A DNA stretch of 64,000 nucleotides from Macrothele yani (GCA_039090855.1 CM077034.1:230891005-230955004), one strand, 5' to 3'; counted from the stretch's first letter, positions 1 to 11,364 are shown. Notes: generated by a model from the sequence alone, not told the origin. Numbers and translations: made by a program.

Positions 1-555
1 TGTGGACATGGGAGAGTTCGGAAATGGAAGCGTGCAGCTCCTCAGGTCGAGTCACGGCGTTAGACCAGCGTTCGTACGTAAAGATGGAAACTCCGCGATG
101 GGGGGGGATCTCCGACACATATCCACAAAGACTCGCAAGAAGTTTGTGCGAAAGGTACTCTTGATCGTAGCAAAATTACTTTTTCAGGACAAAGTTGAGA
201 CCGAAAATTCGCTATTATCGCCCCCCCTCCAGCTTGTTTGGAAGCGGGAACGATCTTGCCGCATGGCAGCGCATCGTGTCATGGTGCAGAATCGGTACAG
301 AGGCTTTTGTGGGAATATGGCTGCGAAACTATATCCCACCCACCGTACAGCCCTGATCTCCGTCCACCCGACTTTGATCTTTTTCCAAAGTTAAAAAATC
401 GGCTTCGTGGCACCCGCTACGAATCGCTGGACGAACTGTCATTGGACGTGACCCGAACAATACGACAGCTGAACAAAAAATAGCGTACTAAGGGGCATGG
501 GCGCCAACTTTCCAGAAATCCAATGGGTGCTGAAGTCGATAACAATGTTTTGTAG
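1..555 (+). pseudogene. mariner-family transposase remnant with internal deletion
   Basis: An N-terminal piece (about 45-165) reads DQRSYVKMETPRWGG, matching the helix-turn-helix start DQRSYIKIETLRGKSP of the transposase at 59250. A C-terminal piece (238-483) reads ISHPPYSPDLRPPDFDLFPK, the mariner third-aspartate region, then runs in a shifted frame to about 555. The middle, including the first catalytic Asp, is missing. The second motif, normally LHDNA, has become LPHGSA. A frameshift lies in the A-run near 475. The DNA-binding and cut-and-paste functions are lost; this is a fossil of the same mariner family as the copy at the right end of the window. The left end is cut by the window edge. 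Confidence 0.7.
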
Positions 556-696
556 TACAAGCAGTGAAATGAGGGGGTCGTTAGGGGGTATGGAAATTCA
601 ATGCAGAGCAGATTAACTTTTTTTCAAAAAATGTCTATGTAACCTAGATTCTGATGCTGTTAGATACATATCTGCCCCAAATGCGACAACCTGTTC

Positions 697-1974
697 CCCT
701 TTTTTTTTTTTTTTTTTGATTGGAGGTTTAACAACCACCGTGAGCAACTCGATGGGCTATAAGCAGTCGCCCTTCCCTAATTTAGGGTCAGTGGTTCCAG
801 GGAAGGGAGAGAGCCAGTGCCGTAAGACAAACACAACATCCATTGATTGATTGGAGGTTAAACGACCACCGTGAGCAACTCGATGGGCTATAAGCAGTCG
901 CCCGTCCCTAATTTAGGGTCACTGGTTCCAGGGAAGGGAGAGAGCCAGTGCCGTAAGACAAACACAACATCCATTGATTGATTGGAGGTTTAACGACCAC
1001 CGTGAGCAACTCGATGGGCTATAAGCAGTCGCCCGTCCCTAATTTAGGGTTACTGGTTCCAGGGAAGGGAGAGAGCCAGTGCCGTAAGACAAACACAACA
1101 TCCATTGATTGATTGGAGGTTTAACGACCACCGTGAGCAACTCAATGGGCTATAAGCAGTCGCCCGTCCCTAATTTAGGGTCACTGGTTCCAGGGAAGGG
1201 AGAGAGCCAGTGCCGTAAGACAAACACAACATCCATTGATTGATTGGAGGTTTAACGACCACCGTGAGCAACTCGATGGGCTATAAGCAGTCGCCCGTCC
1301 CTAATTTAGGGTCACTGGTTCCAGGGAAGGGAGAGAGCCAGTGCCGTAAGACAAACACAACATCCATTGGTTGATTGGAGGTTTAACGACCACCGTTAGC
1401 AACTCAATGGGCTATAAGCAGTCGCCCGTCCCTAATTTAGGGTCACTGGTTCCAGGGAAGGGAGAGAGCCAGTGCCGTAAGACAAACACAACATCCATTG
1501 ATTGATTGGAATTTTAACGACCACCGTGAGCAACTCAATGGGCTATAAGCAGTCGCCCGTCCCTAATTTAAGGTCACTGGTTCCAGGGAAGGGAGAGAGC
1601 CAGTGCCGTAAGACAAACACAACATCCATTGATTGATTGGAGGTTTAACGACCACCGTGAGCAACTCAATGGGCTATAAGCAGTCGCCCGTCCCTAATTT
1701 AGGGTCACTGGTTCCAGGGAAGGGAGAGAGCCAGTGCCGTAAGACAAACACAACATCCATTGATTGATTGGAGGTTTAACGACCACCGTGAGCAACTCGA
1801 TGGGCTATAAGCAGTCGCCCGTCCCTAATTTAGGGTCACTGGCTCCAGGGAAGGGAGAGAGCCAGTGCCGTAAGACAAACACAACATACATGCCTCACCG
1901 GGATTCGAACCCAGACCCCTTACAGACGAACGATCAGAGGCCAGCGCCTTAGACCACTGTGCCACCGGGGCGGC
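697..1974 (-). mobile_element. SINE1 copy with nine tandem body units
   Basis: A tRNA-derived SINE read on the minus strand. The head (about 1974 down to 1893) has an A-box-like TGGCACAGTGG and a B-box GGGTTCGAATCC; then comes a tRNA-unrelated body and a poly-A tail (poly-T at 699-718). The target-site duplication CAACCTGTTC at 687-696 and 1975-1984 is perfect and supports insertion by target-primed reverse transcription. Unusually, the body is repeated nine times between head and tail. It encodes no protein; SINEs depend on a LINE partner. Confidence 0.85.
720..1892 (-). repeat. 131-bp tandem array of the SINE1 body, nine units
   Basis: The TTGGAGG landmark recurs at 720, 851, 982, 1113, 1244, 1375, 1506, 1637 and 1768, exactly 131 bp apart. 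Each junction joins the SINE 3' end, with a short ATCA-type tail, back to the first body bases just after the tRNA-like head. Only the last unit keeps the head. Units differ by a few substitutions. Confidence 0.9.
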
Positions 1975-2423
1975 CAACCTGTTCTCGATGACCATAACAT
2001 TTTCAGCACTTATTCCCCCCCATGGATTTTGGAAAACCACTGGGTTTTCAAAACACCTGAACATGAAGATCATAATTTTTATTTTTATTTTTCTGAATTA
2101 TTATTTGCGTTTTCAAATATTTCGAATTTATATTTGCGTTTTCAAGCAGTTCAAATTTGAAAAATTAATGTAAATAAAAATTCTTGTATTTTTTCAAATT
2201 TCAACACCCCTGGAGCACTTTAGAATAAAAATTTGCCCTGATGCACGTATTGGGTACTTTCGAATTTTCCAGTCCCCACCGATACGAATTTTTGTTTAAA
2301 AAAGGGTTTATTTACTCCTAGAGTGTCTAATATGTTCGTATACATGGTATGGTCAAAAGTAAAATTACTATAATTTGACTCCCTGGATTTTCCTGTGGAA
2401 CCACAGCAATTCTCATTTTCAGT

Positions 2424-2531
2424 TTGCGCCGAAATCGGACTCGAACGCTGGATGAATTAAAAGAGAACATCCGCAACAAATGTCGCAAGGTAACGCTGTC
2501 TAACATTCAGGGATCCCTAACACTTAATTTT
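2424..2531 (+). pseudogene. possible transposase C-terminal scrap
   Basis: One frame reads RTRTLDELKENIRNKCRKVT, which resembles the C-terminal RTLxELKxxI segment of mariner-type transposases. The stretch is also flanked by ag and gt, so it superficially resembles an exon, but two frames close early and the third reads like transposase. The surrounding 1985-2672 is AT-rich with nothing else recognised. Confidence 0.3.
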
Positions 2532-2672
2532 CCCTAAATTTTGTGTTAAACATACAATTTTCCCTCAGTATTTGTGTTAAACATACAGTACATTTAATGT
2601 AAAACACATTAATAAAAAAGTGAAATAAACTGAAAAACAAGTTAGTAAAATCATGCAATGCATTGATTATGA

Positions 2673-4393
2673 TACGCTTTCCAACATACCAGAAATTATT
2701 ACTCAAGTAATGAGGATAATGGCTGTGGAATAAATCTCACTCCTGTGTCCTGACCTTTGACCCCATTTCGATGATATTCAACAGAACCGGTTCAGTACAC
2801 CTCAAGAAAAACATACTAAAGTCTTGTCGCAATAGAAGTAGTTTTAGGCAAGTTATGAGAATAATGGCTGTGGAATAAATCTTGCTTTTGTGCAATGACC
2901 TTTGACCCCATTTCGTTGATACTCAACACAATCGGATCACTATACCTCCGGAACAACATGATAACGTTTTGTCGCAATCGAAACATTTTTTGGTAAGTTA
3001 TGATGCACAAGGGCAATGGAATGGATTCCACTCCAGTGTCCTGACCTTTGACCTCATTTCGCTCATTTTCAATAGGGTTCGTCCCCAGTGGCTCCCTACC
3101 ACATACTAAAATTTCGTTGAAATCGAACCGTTTTTACGCAAGTTATGACGCATAAGGACAATGAAACAAAACCCGCTCTTATGTCTTGCCTGACCTTTGA
3201 CCCCATTTCGCCCAATTTCAATAGGGTTTGTGCCCAGGTGGTTCCCTACCACATACTAAAATTTCATCGCAATCGAACCATATTTACGCATGTTATGACG
3301 CATAAAGGCAATGGAATGGATCCCACCTTTATGCCCTGAGCTTTGACCTCATTTCGCTCATTTTCAATAGGGTTCGTGCCTAGTGGCTCCCTACCACATA
3401 CTGAAATTTCGTTGAAATCGAACCGTTTTTACGCAAGTTATGACGCATAAGGACAATGAAACAAAACCCGCTCTTATGTCCTGCCTGACCTTTGACCCTA
3501 TTTCGCCCAATTTCAATAGGGTTCGTCCCCTGGCGATCCCCTACCACATACTAAAATTTCATCGAAATCGAATCATATTTACGCAAGTTATGACGCATGA
3601 GGGCAATTGAATGGATCCTATTCTTATGGCGTGACCTTTGACCCCACTTCACCCCTTTTCAATAGGGTTCGTCCCCAGGTGGTCCCCTACCAAAATACTA
3701 AAATTTCCTCGAAATCGAACTATTTTTACGCAAGTTATGATGCATAAGGTCAATGAAATAGATCCCGCTCCTATGTCGTGACCTTTGACCCCATTTCGTC
3801 CATATTCAGTAGGGTTCGTCCCCAGGTGGTCCCCTACCAAATACTAAAATTTCCTTGAAATCGAACTATTTTTACGCAAGTTATGACGCATAAGGGCGAT
3901 GGAATGGATCCCGCTCCTATGTGGAGACCTTTGACCCCATTTCGTCCATATTCAATAGGGTTCGTCCCCAGGTGGTCCCCTACCATATACTAAAATTTCA
4001 TCGAAATCGAACTATTTTTACGCAAGTTATGACGCATAAGGGCAATGGAATGGATCCCGCTCCTATGTCGTGACCTTTTACCCCATTTCGTCCATATTCA
4101 ATAGGGTTTGTCCCCAGGTGGTCCCCTACCAAATACTAAAATTTCATCGAAATCGAACTATTTGTACGCGAGTTATGACGCATAAGGGCAATGGAATGTA
4201 TCCCGCTCCTATGTCGAGACCTTTGACCCCATTTTGTCCATATACAATAGGGTTCGTCCCCAGGTGGTCCCCTACCATATACTAAAATTTCATCGAAATC
4301 GAACTATTTTTGCGCGAGTTATCGTGCCAACAGACAGATGGACGGACAAAGCTGGAGCATATACGTTTCTTCAACCTACGGTTGGAAAGCGTA
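2673..4393. mobile_element. TIR-bounded element filled with ~147-bp DR1-bearing repeats
   Basis: The ends are perfect 13-bp inverted repeats: TACGCTTTCCAAC at 2673-2685 and its complement at 4381-4393. The interior is about eleven diverged units of 145-149 bp. Landmark TGACCTTTGACCCC or variants start near 2751, 2896, 3042, 3191, 3338, 3486, 3632, 3779, 3926, 4071 and 4216. The last unit runs into a GACGGACAAAGCT segment near 4340. There is no coding sequence. A second member at 34762-36424 shares both ends and the interior, which argues for a mobile unit. The superfamily is unknown. Confidence 0.7.
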
Positions 4394-4498
4394 AAAAAAG
4401 AAGGGCCCGATGATTTTGTCATGCATCAGGCCTCACCATACGTTCACTTTCGGGTTAGCCCTCTGTTGTTCAATGATATAATGGGGATTTTCTGATCC

Positions 4499-5172
4499 CT
4501 AGATTCGCACATTGTGCGTATTTACTTTACCAGAGACGTGGAATCTGGCTTCATCTGAGAAACAGACGTGGTGCAGATAATCACCATCATGAGCCATGCG
4601 CTGCAACAACTCCGTCACACATGCAGCACGGAGAGGCCGGTCATCAGGCTGAAGAGCTTGAACGATCTGTACTTTATAAACATACAGATGGAGACGTTTG
4701 TGTACAATTTTGTGGACCGCGTCACGGAGAATCCCAGTTTTCAGTGAAACACGACGAATGGATTTCCTCAGGTTTCGCAGAATAATCTTCTGAACAGCTG
4801 CAGCTGTCTCTTGGGTATCACCGGCCAACTCAGAGGAGATCGCCAACACAGCCCGTCGTTTGAAACCTTTCACACCAAGCTCTTATGCGTTTATGGTCCG
4901 GTGGTGTAATCGTCTGTACTCTTTTCTGAAGTAACGCTGGACAGCAACCGCCGATTTTCTCTCATGTAACCACAACACGCACTGGCTTTTTCGTGCATGG
5001 GAGCCACTATCGATGAAATGCTCCTCTTATTCAGCAGTAGCGCTCACCTAAAGAACAGAAGAAAAAAACTTTATGAGTGCTGCTATATTATGTGGCGAAC
5101 CGCTTTAATTTAACTTAGACTTTTTATGCTAATTTTTGTAATGCGGAAAAGACTTTCTGGACACCCTGTATT
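4499..5172 (-). pseudogene. IS630/mariner-like transposase, N-terminal part
   Basis: The minus frame 4873-4499 reads KSIRRVSLKTGILRDAVHKI, then LYVYKVQIVQALQPDD, then VCFSDEARFHVSGKVNTHNV. This is the DNA-binding and first-catalytic-Asp region (FSDEA) of an IS630/mariner-like transposase of the kind with a DUF4817-type N-terminus. The upstream part down to about 5040 is frameshifted. At 5151-5170 lies a likely terminal repeat, read on the minus strand as TACAGGGTGTCCAGAAAGTC. The C-terminal catalytic half is missing at 4499. It is a truncated, inactive copy. Confidence 0.65.
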
Positions 5173-5223
5173 TTATTGCTATTTTTTACTCATTTCACAA
5201 GAAAATCATCCGTCGTATTCATA

Positions 5224-6540
5224 CTATAGCGTGCAAATTAATTGTGACAAGCTATTTTATTCTCAGAATTGTAATGTGATCGCCAGTTGATGTCGGAAAC
5301 CCACGTAAACCGGTTTTATCAGCTGTGAGGTGGTGTAACTGTTAGAACTTGATAGTAAGAATGTGGTTTGACCGGTTTTAAACAGGAAATAGGCACTTCG
5401 GCTTCAGTTGTGAGCTTTCGTGTGTGAGAGGTGGATGTTAGTTTTTGCTCTCTGTGAGTACGTTGATTGAAAAAAATGGATATTTCCCCAAGGAAGCGTG
5501 CAAAAAATAATTGCTCTGAAGGATCACACTTCTATGACAGTGAGAGATATCGCTTCTGCAGTTGGTGTAGGCAAATAAAGTGACTGCTTACGCGATATAA
5601 TGCATCTGGATCATCGTCTCCCAGAAAGGAGAGGTAAATGTGGAAGAAAACGAAAAACAACTCCACGAACCGATAAATATCTAATCAGAAATAGTAAAAT
5701 GAATCCAAAAAAAACAAGCACCGACCTTCAAAGAGATTTATTGGCTAGTGGTTGTGATGTTAGTGATTCAACTGTACGCCGTAGGCTTCTGGAAGTTTGC
5801 AAGAAGACCAAGAAAAAACAATATTTGAATGCGAAAATGAAGATAAAACGTTTAGCATGGGCCAAAAAATATAAATCATGTACTGCTGACGACTGGAAAA
5901 AGGTAATTTTCAGTGATGAAACTCATTTATTTGTGCAGGGTTACCAAGCAAATGTCGTTAGACGAAGCAACTTAAGACCTGAGGATGTCAAACAAACTGT
6001 AAAACACCCTCTGAAACAGATGTTTTGGGGTTTTTTTTCACATCAAATGGCACTGGAAGCTTAGTTCCTGTTCAAGATATTCAGCCAAGTACGTAGAAAT
6101 ATTACAACGTAGGATTGTTCCATTCTTGCTGACCTTTGACGGGACATTTCAACATGACTTGGCCCCATGTCACAATTCGAAATTGATCAAGCTGGAAAAT
6201 CAAATTCATTTGCTTGATTGGCCTGGAAATTGACCAGACTTAAATCCCATAGAAAACTTGTGGAATATTTTGAAGAGACGTTTAGGTAAAATGGACTGTA
6301 CAACCAAAGAACGCATGATAACGAATGCTATAAAAGTGTGGTTTATGAAGTCAAAAATATGTGCACTCAATTAGTGGAGTCAATTCCAAAACGAATTCAA
6401 GAGGTCATTTCTGCTAAAGGAGGACATACTTCATACTAATACAGGTATTTATCAGTGTATATCAAGGCATAGAATGATATTAAAGGCATAGTTTTGGAAA
6501 GAAGAATGATTTTTTACTTTGTCCCAATTAATTTGCACAG
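5224..6540 (+). mobile_element. Tc1-like element, copy 1 of the GCAAATTAATT-end family
   Basis: Ends carry inverted GTGCAAATTAATTG (left, about 5230) and CCCAATTAATTTGCACAG (right, ending 6540), flanked by TA. About 1.3 kb, normal for Tc1. A second, opposite copy lies at 25623-31564, interrupted by a large insertion. Confidence 0.8.
5476..6439 (+). pseudogene. Tc1-like DD34E transposase, frameshifted
   Basis: Starts MDISPRKRAK, an N-terminal helix-turn-helix region. An extra A near 5505 shifts the frame; the sister copy has the uninterrupted run. The longest open part (5600-6064) reads STDLQRDLLASGCDVSDSTV, then VIFSDETHLFVQGYQANVVR with the first catalytic Asp. Beyond 6064 a frameshift leads to HDLAPCHNS (second Asp), then WPGN, a stop, and PDLNPIENLWNILKRRLG with the catalytic Glu. 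It ends GGHTSY and a stop at 6437-6439. With at least two frameshifts and one stop it cannot make active enzyme. Confidence 0.8.
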
Positions 6541-6900
6541 TATATTAGTATGTTTTTCCATTAAACAATCACGTAGTTTATAACATTCTTTGCTAATATT
6601 CGGCTTTGCTATAATGTGTTAGAAATTGCCCTCAATAATGTCCTCATTTTGAAACGAAATTGTCTTGCATTGAAATTGAGGACAACATGCCACATTTTGT
6701 TCTCAATTTCGTTCTCAAAAATCTGGTTACCTTACAGTTTGTACCCTTACTGACATTTTGCAATTCCTAATCTACTTTTTGTTTTGGAATCATTCAGAAC
6801 TTTGGAAATATTCAGTATTTAACATTTTGTAAGTTTATATGGGAACAACTGAGATGTTCTACTGTACATGACTTTCAAAACACTTTTTCTCCCCTCCTAG

Positions 6901-6986
6901 GTGGCACAAACATCATGTCAGACAGTGACGATAGTTATTATTCTGCCAAGGGTAGTGAAAAGAAGGATAACTCTGATGTCAGTGAT
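6901..6986 (+). CDS. exon of an unidentified acidic host protein, possibly the first coding exon
   Basis: A short exon bounded by a pyrimidine-rich acceptor (tctcccctcctag, ending 6900) and a strong donor (gtaagt from 6987). ATG at 6915-6917 opens a frame reading MSDSDDSYYSAKGSEKKDNS and then DVSD, ending in phase 0. The frame is also open upstream to the acceptor (GTNI), so an internal exon is possible. The next recognisable exon, 52549-52716, begins in phase 0 and continues the acidic composition. Such Ser/Asp-rich tails are common in nuclear chromatin and transcription proteins, but I do not recognise the family. The sequence is single-copy here and unlike all surrounding TEs. A chance open stretch cannot be excluded without transcript data. 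Confidence 0.6.
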
Positions 6987-7171
6987 GTAAGTTTTTTCTT
7001 GTCATCATCATTTTAATGACTGTTAATTTACCCATTGTTGAATTGTTCTTATTCACTGCAAGGAGAACTCTCAATTTGATAGTTTTATTTACTAACACAA
7101 AACTAAATTTTGTGTGTGTCTGTCTGACTTATTGTTTGAGAAATTTGGTGTATTTATCAGTGGTGTAACTA

Positions 7172-8722
7172 CACTGGCGTGCAAAAATTATGAACGAGAC
7201 GTTTTATCGAATGTAACGTCGTGCAGAAGTGCTCCACATCGACTCAAATCATACCATAAGATCCACAAGATGTAAGAATATGGGACAAGTGAGCAAAACC
7301 GTCCAAACAAGGAATCCAAAGGATACAAAGGCACTTTATTGAAAAGGTAGCTTCGAGCACAACTGGACAGAAGACAGAAACGTCCATGTGGCAGGCGGCT
7401 GCCAAGAAAAATCCAGTCTTTAGTAGGGGATATGATCACCCCTGACTGCGTTGCAGGATTTACAACGTCTGTCCATGCTGAGGACGAGGTTGTCAAGGAG
7501 CTGTTGAGGCATCACGGCCCATTCCTCTTGTAGCGCCAATCGCAGCTGCGGAATCGTTGCTGGCGGCTGGTAATGTGCTATCAAGCGTCTCCCGAGAAGG
7601 TCCCATACGTGTTCGATTGGATTTAGGTCTGGGGACCTTGCGGGCCAATCCATGCATTGAATATCTTCACTCTCCAACAGCTCTGCGACAGCTACTGTAC
7701 GATGAGGTGTAGCATTGTCGTTCATGAAGACGAATTCAGGACCCACAGCACCTCTAAACAGACGCACGTGAGGCAGGAGAACCTCGGTACAATAGCGGAC
7801 ACCAGTGACTGAACCTCCTTGGAAGATGTGGAGGTCAGTACGGCTACCAAGCATGATACCGCTCCAAACGAGAACTCCGCAACCTCCAAAGCGGTCCCTT
7901 TCAATGATGTTGAAGGTGTGATTGCGTGTTCCCTGCTGTCACCAGATGTGTATACGTCCAGAATCGCTCGTCAGACTAAATCGGCTCCCTTCCGTAAAGA
8001 GAACTCGACCCCATTGCTGATGTGTCCAGTTCTTGTGTTCCTGGCACCACAGAAACCGCCGTCTCCGATGAGCAGGCGTTAATGGCACACACCGTACTGG
8101 TCGTCGTGCAAATAGACCACCTTTGTGCAGCCTCCTGGCCACGGTAAAACGCGATAACGGACGTCCAGTTGTCTGTTGCATGTGCCTTGCGATTTCTCCC
8201 GCTGTCTGCCGTCTGTCTCTTCTCGCCTGTAGGACAATATACTGGTCGTCCGCCGCCGTGGTTGCACGTGGACGGCCACTGCTAAACTCTCGGACAGCTG
8301 TTCTTGTCGTTTGAAATGCTCTCCAATCTCGTGAAACGATGGTGTGAGCGATCCCGAGCTCATTGGCCACACTAGTTACACTTCGACCTTCTTCCAACTT
8401 CCCAATGACGCGACCTCGGGTAAAGTCCTCCAGATGTTGTCTACTGGATTGCCTGTTGGCCATATCACACGGTGGCAGCAACTCGATGTCGTTCAAACCG
8501 AAGTACACCGTGCAATAGCTTTCACCGAATTACTGAGCGTACACCGCCCGTGTGCTTTATACCCTTCCGACACTACCCCCCTACGTCATGCTGCATATAT
8601 GCGCATGCCCTACGGTACCGGACCCTAGTCTATCTCCTGAGTGGTCTTTCGGTCCGTTCTGCCTGCTCATTCCGCTGTTATTCTATTTTCTCCTCTTCGT
8701 CCTTAATTTTTGCACACCAGTG
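7172..8722 (-). mobile_element. Tc1-like element, MANRQSSR family, full length
   Basis: Flanked by TA (7170-7171 and 8723-8724) with inverted ends CACTGGCGTGCAAAAATTA on the left and TTAATTTTTGCACACCAGTG on the right; 1551 bp. The transposase reads on the minus strand. A related copy in the opposite orientation starts 146 bp beyond the right end. Confidence 0.9.
7433..8463 (-). pseudogene. Tc1 transposase with damaged catalytic site
   Basis: The likely start is the internal Met of MANRQSSRQHLEDFTRGRV at 8463. Helix-turn-helix domains follow (GRVIGKLEEGRSVTSV and FTVARRLHKGGLFARR). The first catalytic motif, FTDESRFSL in the sister copy, is FTEGSRFSL here, so the Asp is lost. A stop follows RIHIW at 7939. 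The next frame (7854-7433) has MNDNATPHRT (second Asp) and SPDLNPIEHVWDLLGRRL (Glu), ending NAVRGDHIPY. A dead DD34E transposase. Confidence 0.85.
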
Positions 8723-8867
8723 TAGCACATCATGCGATCACCTCCTGCCAGATTTACTTCTGCTCCCTACACACCGTAATTTTCCCACGATTTCGAACAC
8801 GAAGGAGGATAGAATATTCAAAGAAACAGAATATATTGGGTTGTCAGTCTATTATAAGTTGGAAGAA

Positions 8868-9931
8868 TAAGTTGGAAGAAGGTCGAAGTGTGAGTAGTGT
8901 GGTCGAGGAGTTCGGGATCGCTCACAGCATCGTTTCACGAGCTTGGAGAGCATTTCAAACGACAGGAAAAGCTGTCCGAGAGTTTAGCAGTGGTCGTCCA
9001 CGAGCAACCACGGCGGCGGACGACCGGTATATTGTCCTACAGGCGAGAAGAGACAGACGGCAGACAGCGGGAGAGATCGCAAGGCACATGCAAAATACAA
9101 CTGGAAGTTCGTTATCGCGTTTACCGTGATCAGGTGGCTGCACAAAGGTGGTCTATTTGCACGACGACCAGTACGGTGTGTGTCATTAACGCCTGCTCAT
9201 CGGAGACGGCGGTTTCTGTGGTGCCAGGAACACAAGAACTGGACACATCAGCAATGGGGTCGAGTTCTCTTTACGGATGAAAGCCGATTTAGTCTGACGA
9301 GCGATTGTGGACGTATACACATCTGGAGAGAGCAGGGAACACGCAATCACACCTCCAACATCATCGAAAGGGACCGGTTTGGAGGTGGTGTAGTTCTCGT
9401 TTGGGGCGGTATCGTGCTTGATAACCGTGCTAACCTCCACATCTTCCAAGGAGGTTCAGTCACTGGTGTCCGCTATTGTACCGAGGTTCTCCTGCCTCAA
9501 GTACGTCTGTTTAGAGTGCTGTATGTTCTGAGTTCCCCTTCATGGACGACAATGCTACACCTCATCGTACAGTAGCTGTCGCAGAACTGTTGGAGAGTAA
9601 AGATATTCAACGCATGGATTGGTCCGCAAGGTCCCCAGACCTAAATCCAATCGAACACGTGTGGGACCTTCTCGGGAGACGCTTGACAGCACATCACCAG
9701 CCGCCAGCAACGATTCCGCAGCTGCGATTGGCGCTACAAGAGAAATGGGCCGCGATGCCTCAACAGCTCCTTGACAACCTCGTCCTCAGCATGAACAGAC
9801 GTTGTAAATCCTGCAACGCAGTCAGGGGAGATCATATTTCCTACCAAAGACTGGATTTTTCTTGGCAGCCGCCTGTCACATGGACGCTTCTGTCTTCTGT
9901 CCAGTTGTGCTCGAAGCTACCTTTTCAATAA
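8868..9931 (+). pseudogene. Tc1 transposase, frameshifted, stop codon lost
   Basis: Three overlapping frames reconstruct a DD34E transposase. The N-terminal part lies in 8868-9129. From 9126 the frame reads WLHKGGLFARRPVRCVSLTP and VLFTDESRFSLTSDCGRIHI, with the first catalytic Asp intact. From 9542 it reads MDDNATPHRT and SPDLNPIEHVWDLLGRRL with the second Asp and the Glu. The family's normal stop after RGDHIPY is changed (TAA to CAA), so the frame reads through to 9931. Two frameshifts and the missing start make it inactive. Confidence 0.85.
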
Positions 9932-10095
9932 AGTGCCTTTGTATCCTTTGGATTCCTTGTTTGGACGGTTTTGCTCACTTGTCCCATATTCTTACATCTT
10001 GTGGATCTTATGGTATGATTTGAGTTGATGTGGAGCACTTCTGCATGACGTTACATCCGATAAAACGTCTCGTCCTTAATTTTTGCACGCCAGTG
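8868..10095 (+). mobile_element. Tc1-like element, MANRQSSR family, 5'-truncated
   Basis: Begins abruptly inside the transposase N-terminus at KLEEGRSVSSV and runs to a right terminal repeat TTTTTGCACGCCAGTG ending at 10095, followed by TA. The 5' terminal repeat and leader are missing. It is closely similar to the element at 7172-8722 but inverted, so together they form a large inverted repeat. Confidence 0.85.
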
Positions 10096-10887
10096 TATAT
10101 TTTAAAATGCAATTGTAATTGCCCATCAGTAAATGAACAAGGAAACCGAAATATTCTTTTGCTGAATATTTATATTTTCAAAAACAAGATTGGGCCTGTG
10201 ATTTTATAAAAATATTCACAGAGATTTCTCATATTAAAAAATTTAGCTGGGTTGAGTCACACAAAGAACAAGAAGCGCAAAAAATAAATACACGTAGATA
10301 AATGAAGGCGTTTGAGATTATGCTTTTCTAATTTTTACTTATTTTATTTTTATATATGTAATAATTGTTTACTTACCACATACCACGAGAACATGTCAAA
10401 CACAATACGGGGTCGGCAATCCAGTTTCTTATCCAATGAGCAATGCTGAATATGGGCAAAGATCGAGTTTTAATTTATTTTGTTATTTATTAATTTTTTG
10501 AAAATAAATCGCTTTGGCCTTATAAGGTAGAGCTGAGTCCAGCTTATGAGGCTAAAGCGCTTATTTAATTAAACAGGACGAGAAATATGGGGGGGGGGTT
10601 ATGCCACCCTCCCATCCAAAATTATTGAACAGCAAGATTCGCCTTACCACCAAATAGGCGGCGCCTATGTTTTGTACGTAGTAAAAAGTCCCGCGAAGAA
10701 CACCTTTTAGTACTTTTTGTTCTGAAGGATGCGTAATTATGTACAAATGACTGCAATACATAATTCCTTATTTTCGTTAGTGTAAAAATTTCATTCTTTA
10801 ACTGATGTTTCTTTCACATGATAATATACATGTACAGGAACTTTTGCTACGGTTGTGAAAACGAGCCTCAATTCCTCTCGAATAGCT
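10096..10887. other. AT-rich spacer, nothing recognised
   Basis: No coding signal or terminal repeats seen. Contains a short G-run near 10590. Confidence 0.6.
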
Positions 10888-10965
10888 TGTAACGTACCAG
10901 GAGATGTGACGTACCTGCCAGAAGGACGCACACGACATAAAGGCAGATAGGAATCTGAATAAAAC

Positions 10966-11038
10966 GTCCGCGTAGCTCAATTGGTAGAGTGACTTATTCC
11001 GGAATGAGGGGATTCGGGTTCGAATCCTGGCGTAGACA
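10966..11038 (+). tRNA. tRNA-like domain in the 5' LTR (pseudo-tRNA)
   Basis: 73 nt with a 7-bp acceptor (GTCCGCG with CGTAGAC), a D arm (GCTC-AATTGGTA-GAGT) and a T arm around TTCGAAT. At normal numbering the anticodon would be CCG (Arg), but the anticodon stem pairs only if shifted by one, leaving a 6-nt loop. It looks like an internal Pol III promoter rather than a working tRNA. Confidence 0.45.
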
Positions 11039-11068
11039 GAAATGACGGAGAAATTTACTTCGTTATAA

Positions 11069-11080
11069 TGGCGCCCGAAC
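11069..11080 (+). other. primer-binding site, tRNA-Lys type
   Basis: TGGCGCCCGAAC begins one base after the 5' LTR and is complementary to the CCA end and acceptor stem of tRNA-Lys. The same motif follows the LTR in nearly every other copy in this window. Confidence 0.75.
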
Positions 11081-11200
11081 TATCCGGATGACCCGACCGT
11101 TCAAAATCTCGCAATGGTGTGATGTTCTTTCCACACCGCGAGATAGGAAAAATAAGAGAATCCTTTCTCCAGCACTTCAAAATTAAAAAAATAAATATAT

Positions 11201-11213
11201 AAGGGGGAGATGA
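11201..11213 (+). other. polypurine tract of the TRIM
   Basis: AAGGGGGAGATGA abuts the 3' LTR, where plus-strand priming occurs in LTR retroelements. Conserved in the short-type units at 16745-16885 and 53915-59178. Confidence 0.7.
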
Positions 11214-11291
11214 TGTAACGTACCAGGAGATGTGACGTACCTGCCAGAAGGACGCACGCGACGTAAAGGCAGATAGGAATCAGAATAAAAC

Positions 11292-11364
11292 GTCCGCGTA
11301 GCTCAATTGGTAGAGTGACTTATTCCGGAAAGAGGGGATCCGGGTTCGAATCCTGGCGTGGACA
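11292..11364 (+). tRNA. tRNA-like domain in the 3' LTR (pseudo-tRNA)
   Basis: Same 73-nt domain as in the upstream LTR, with B box GGGTTCGAATCC and acceptor GTCCGCG/CGTGGAC. Same defective anticodon arm. Confidence 0.45.

Noticed and set aside
2424..2490. Extra upstream host exon flanked by ag/gt
   Set aside because: Two frames close early and the open one resembles a transposase C-terminus.
10966..11038. Functional tRNA-Arg(CCG) gene
   Set aside because: The anticodon stem does not pair at standard positions, and the domain lies inside LTRs at every occurrence.
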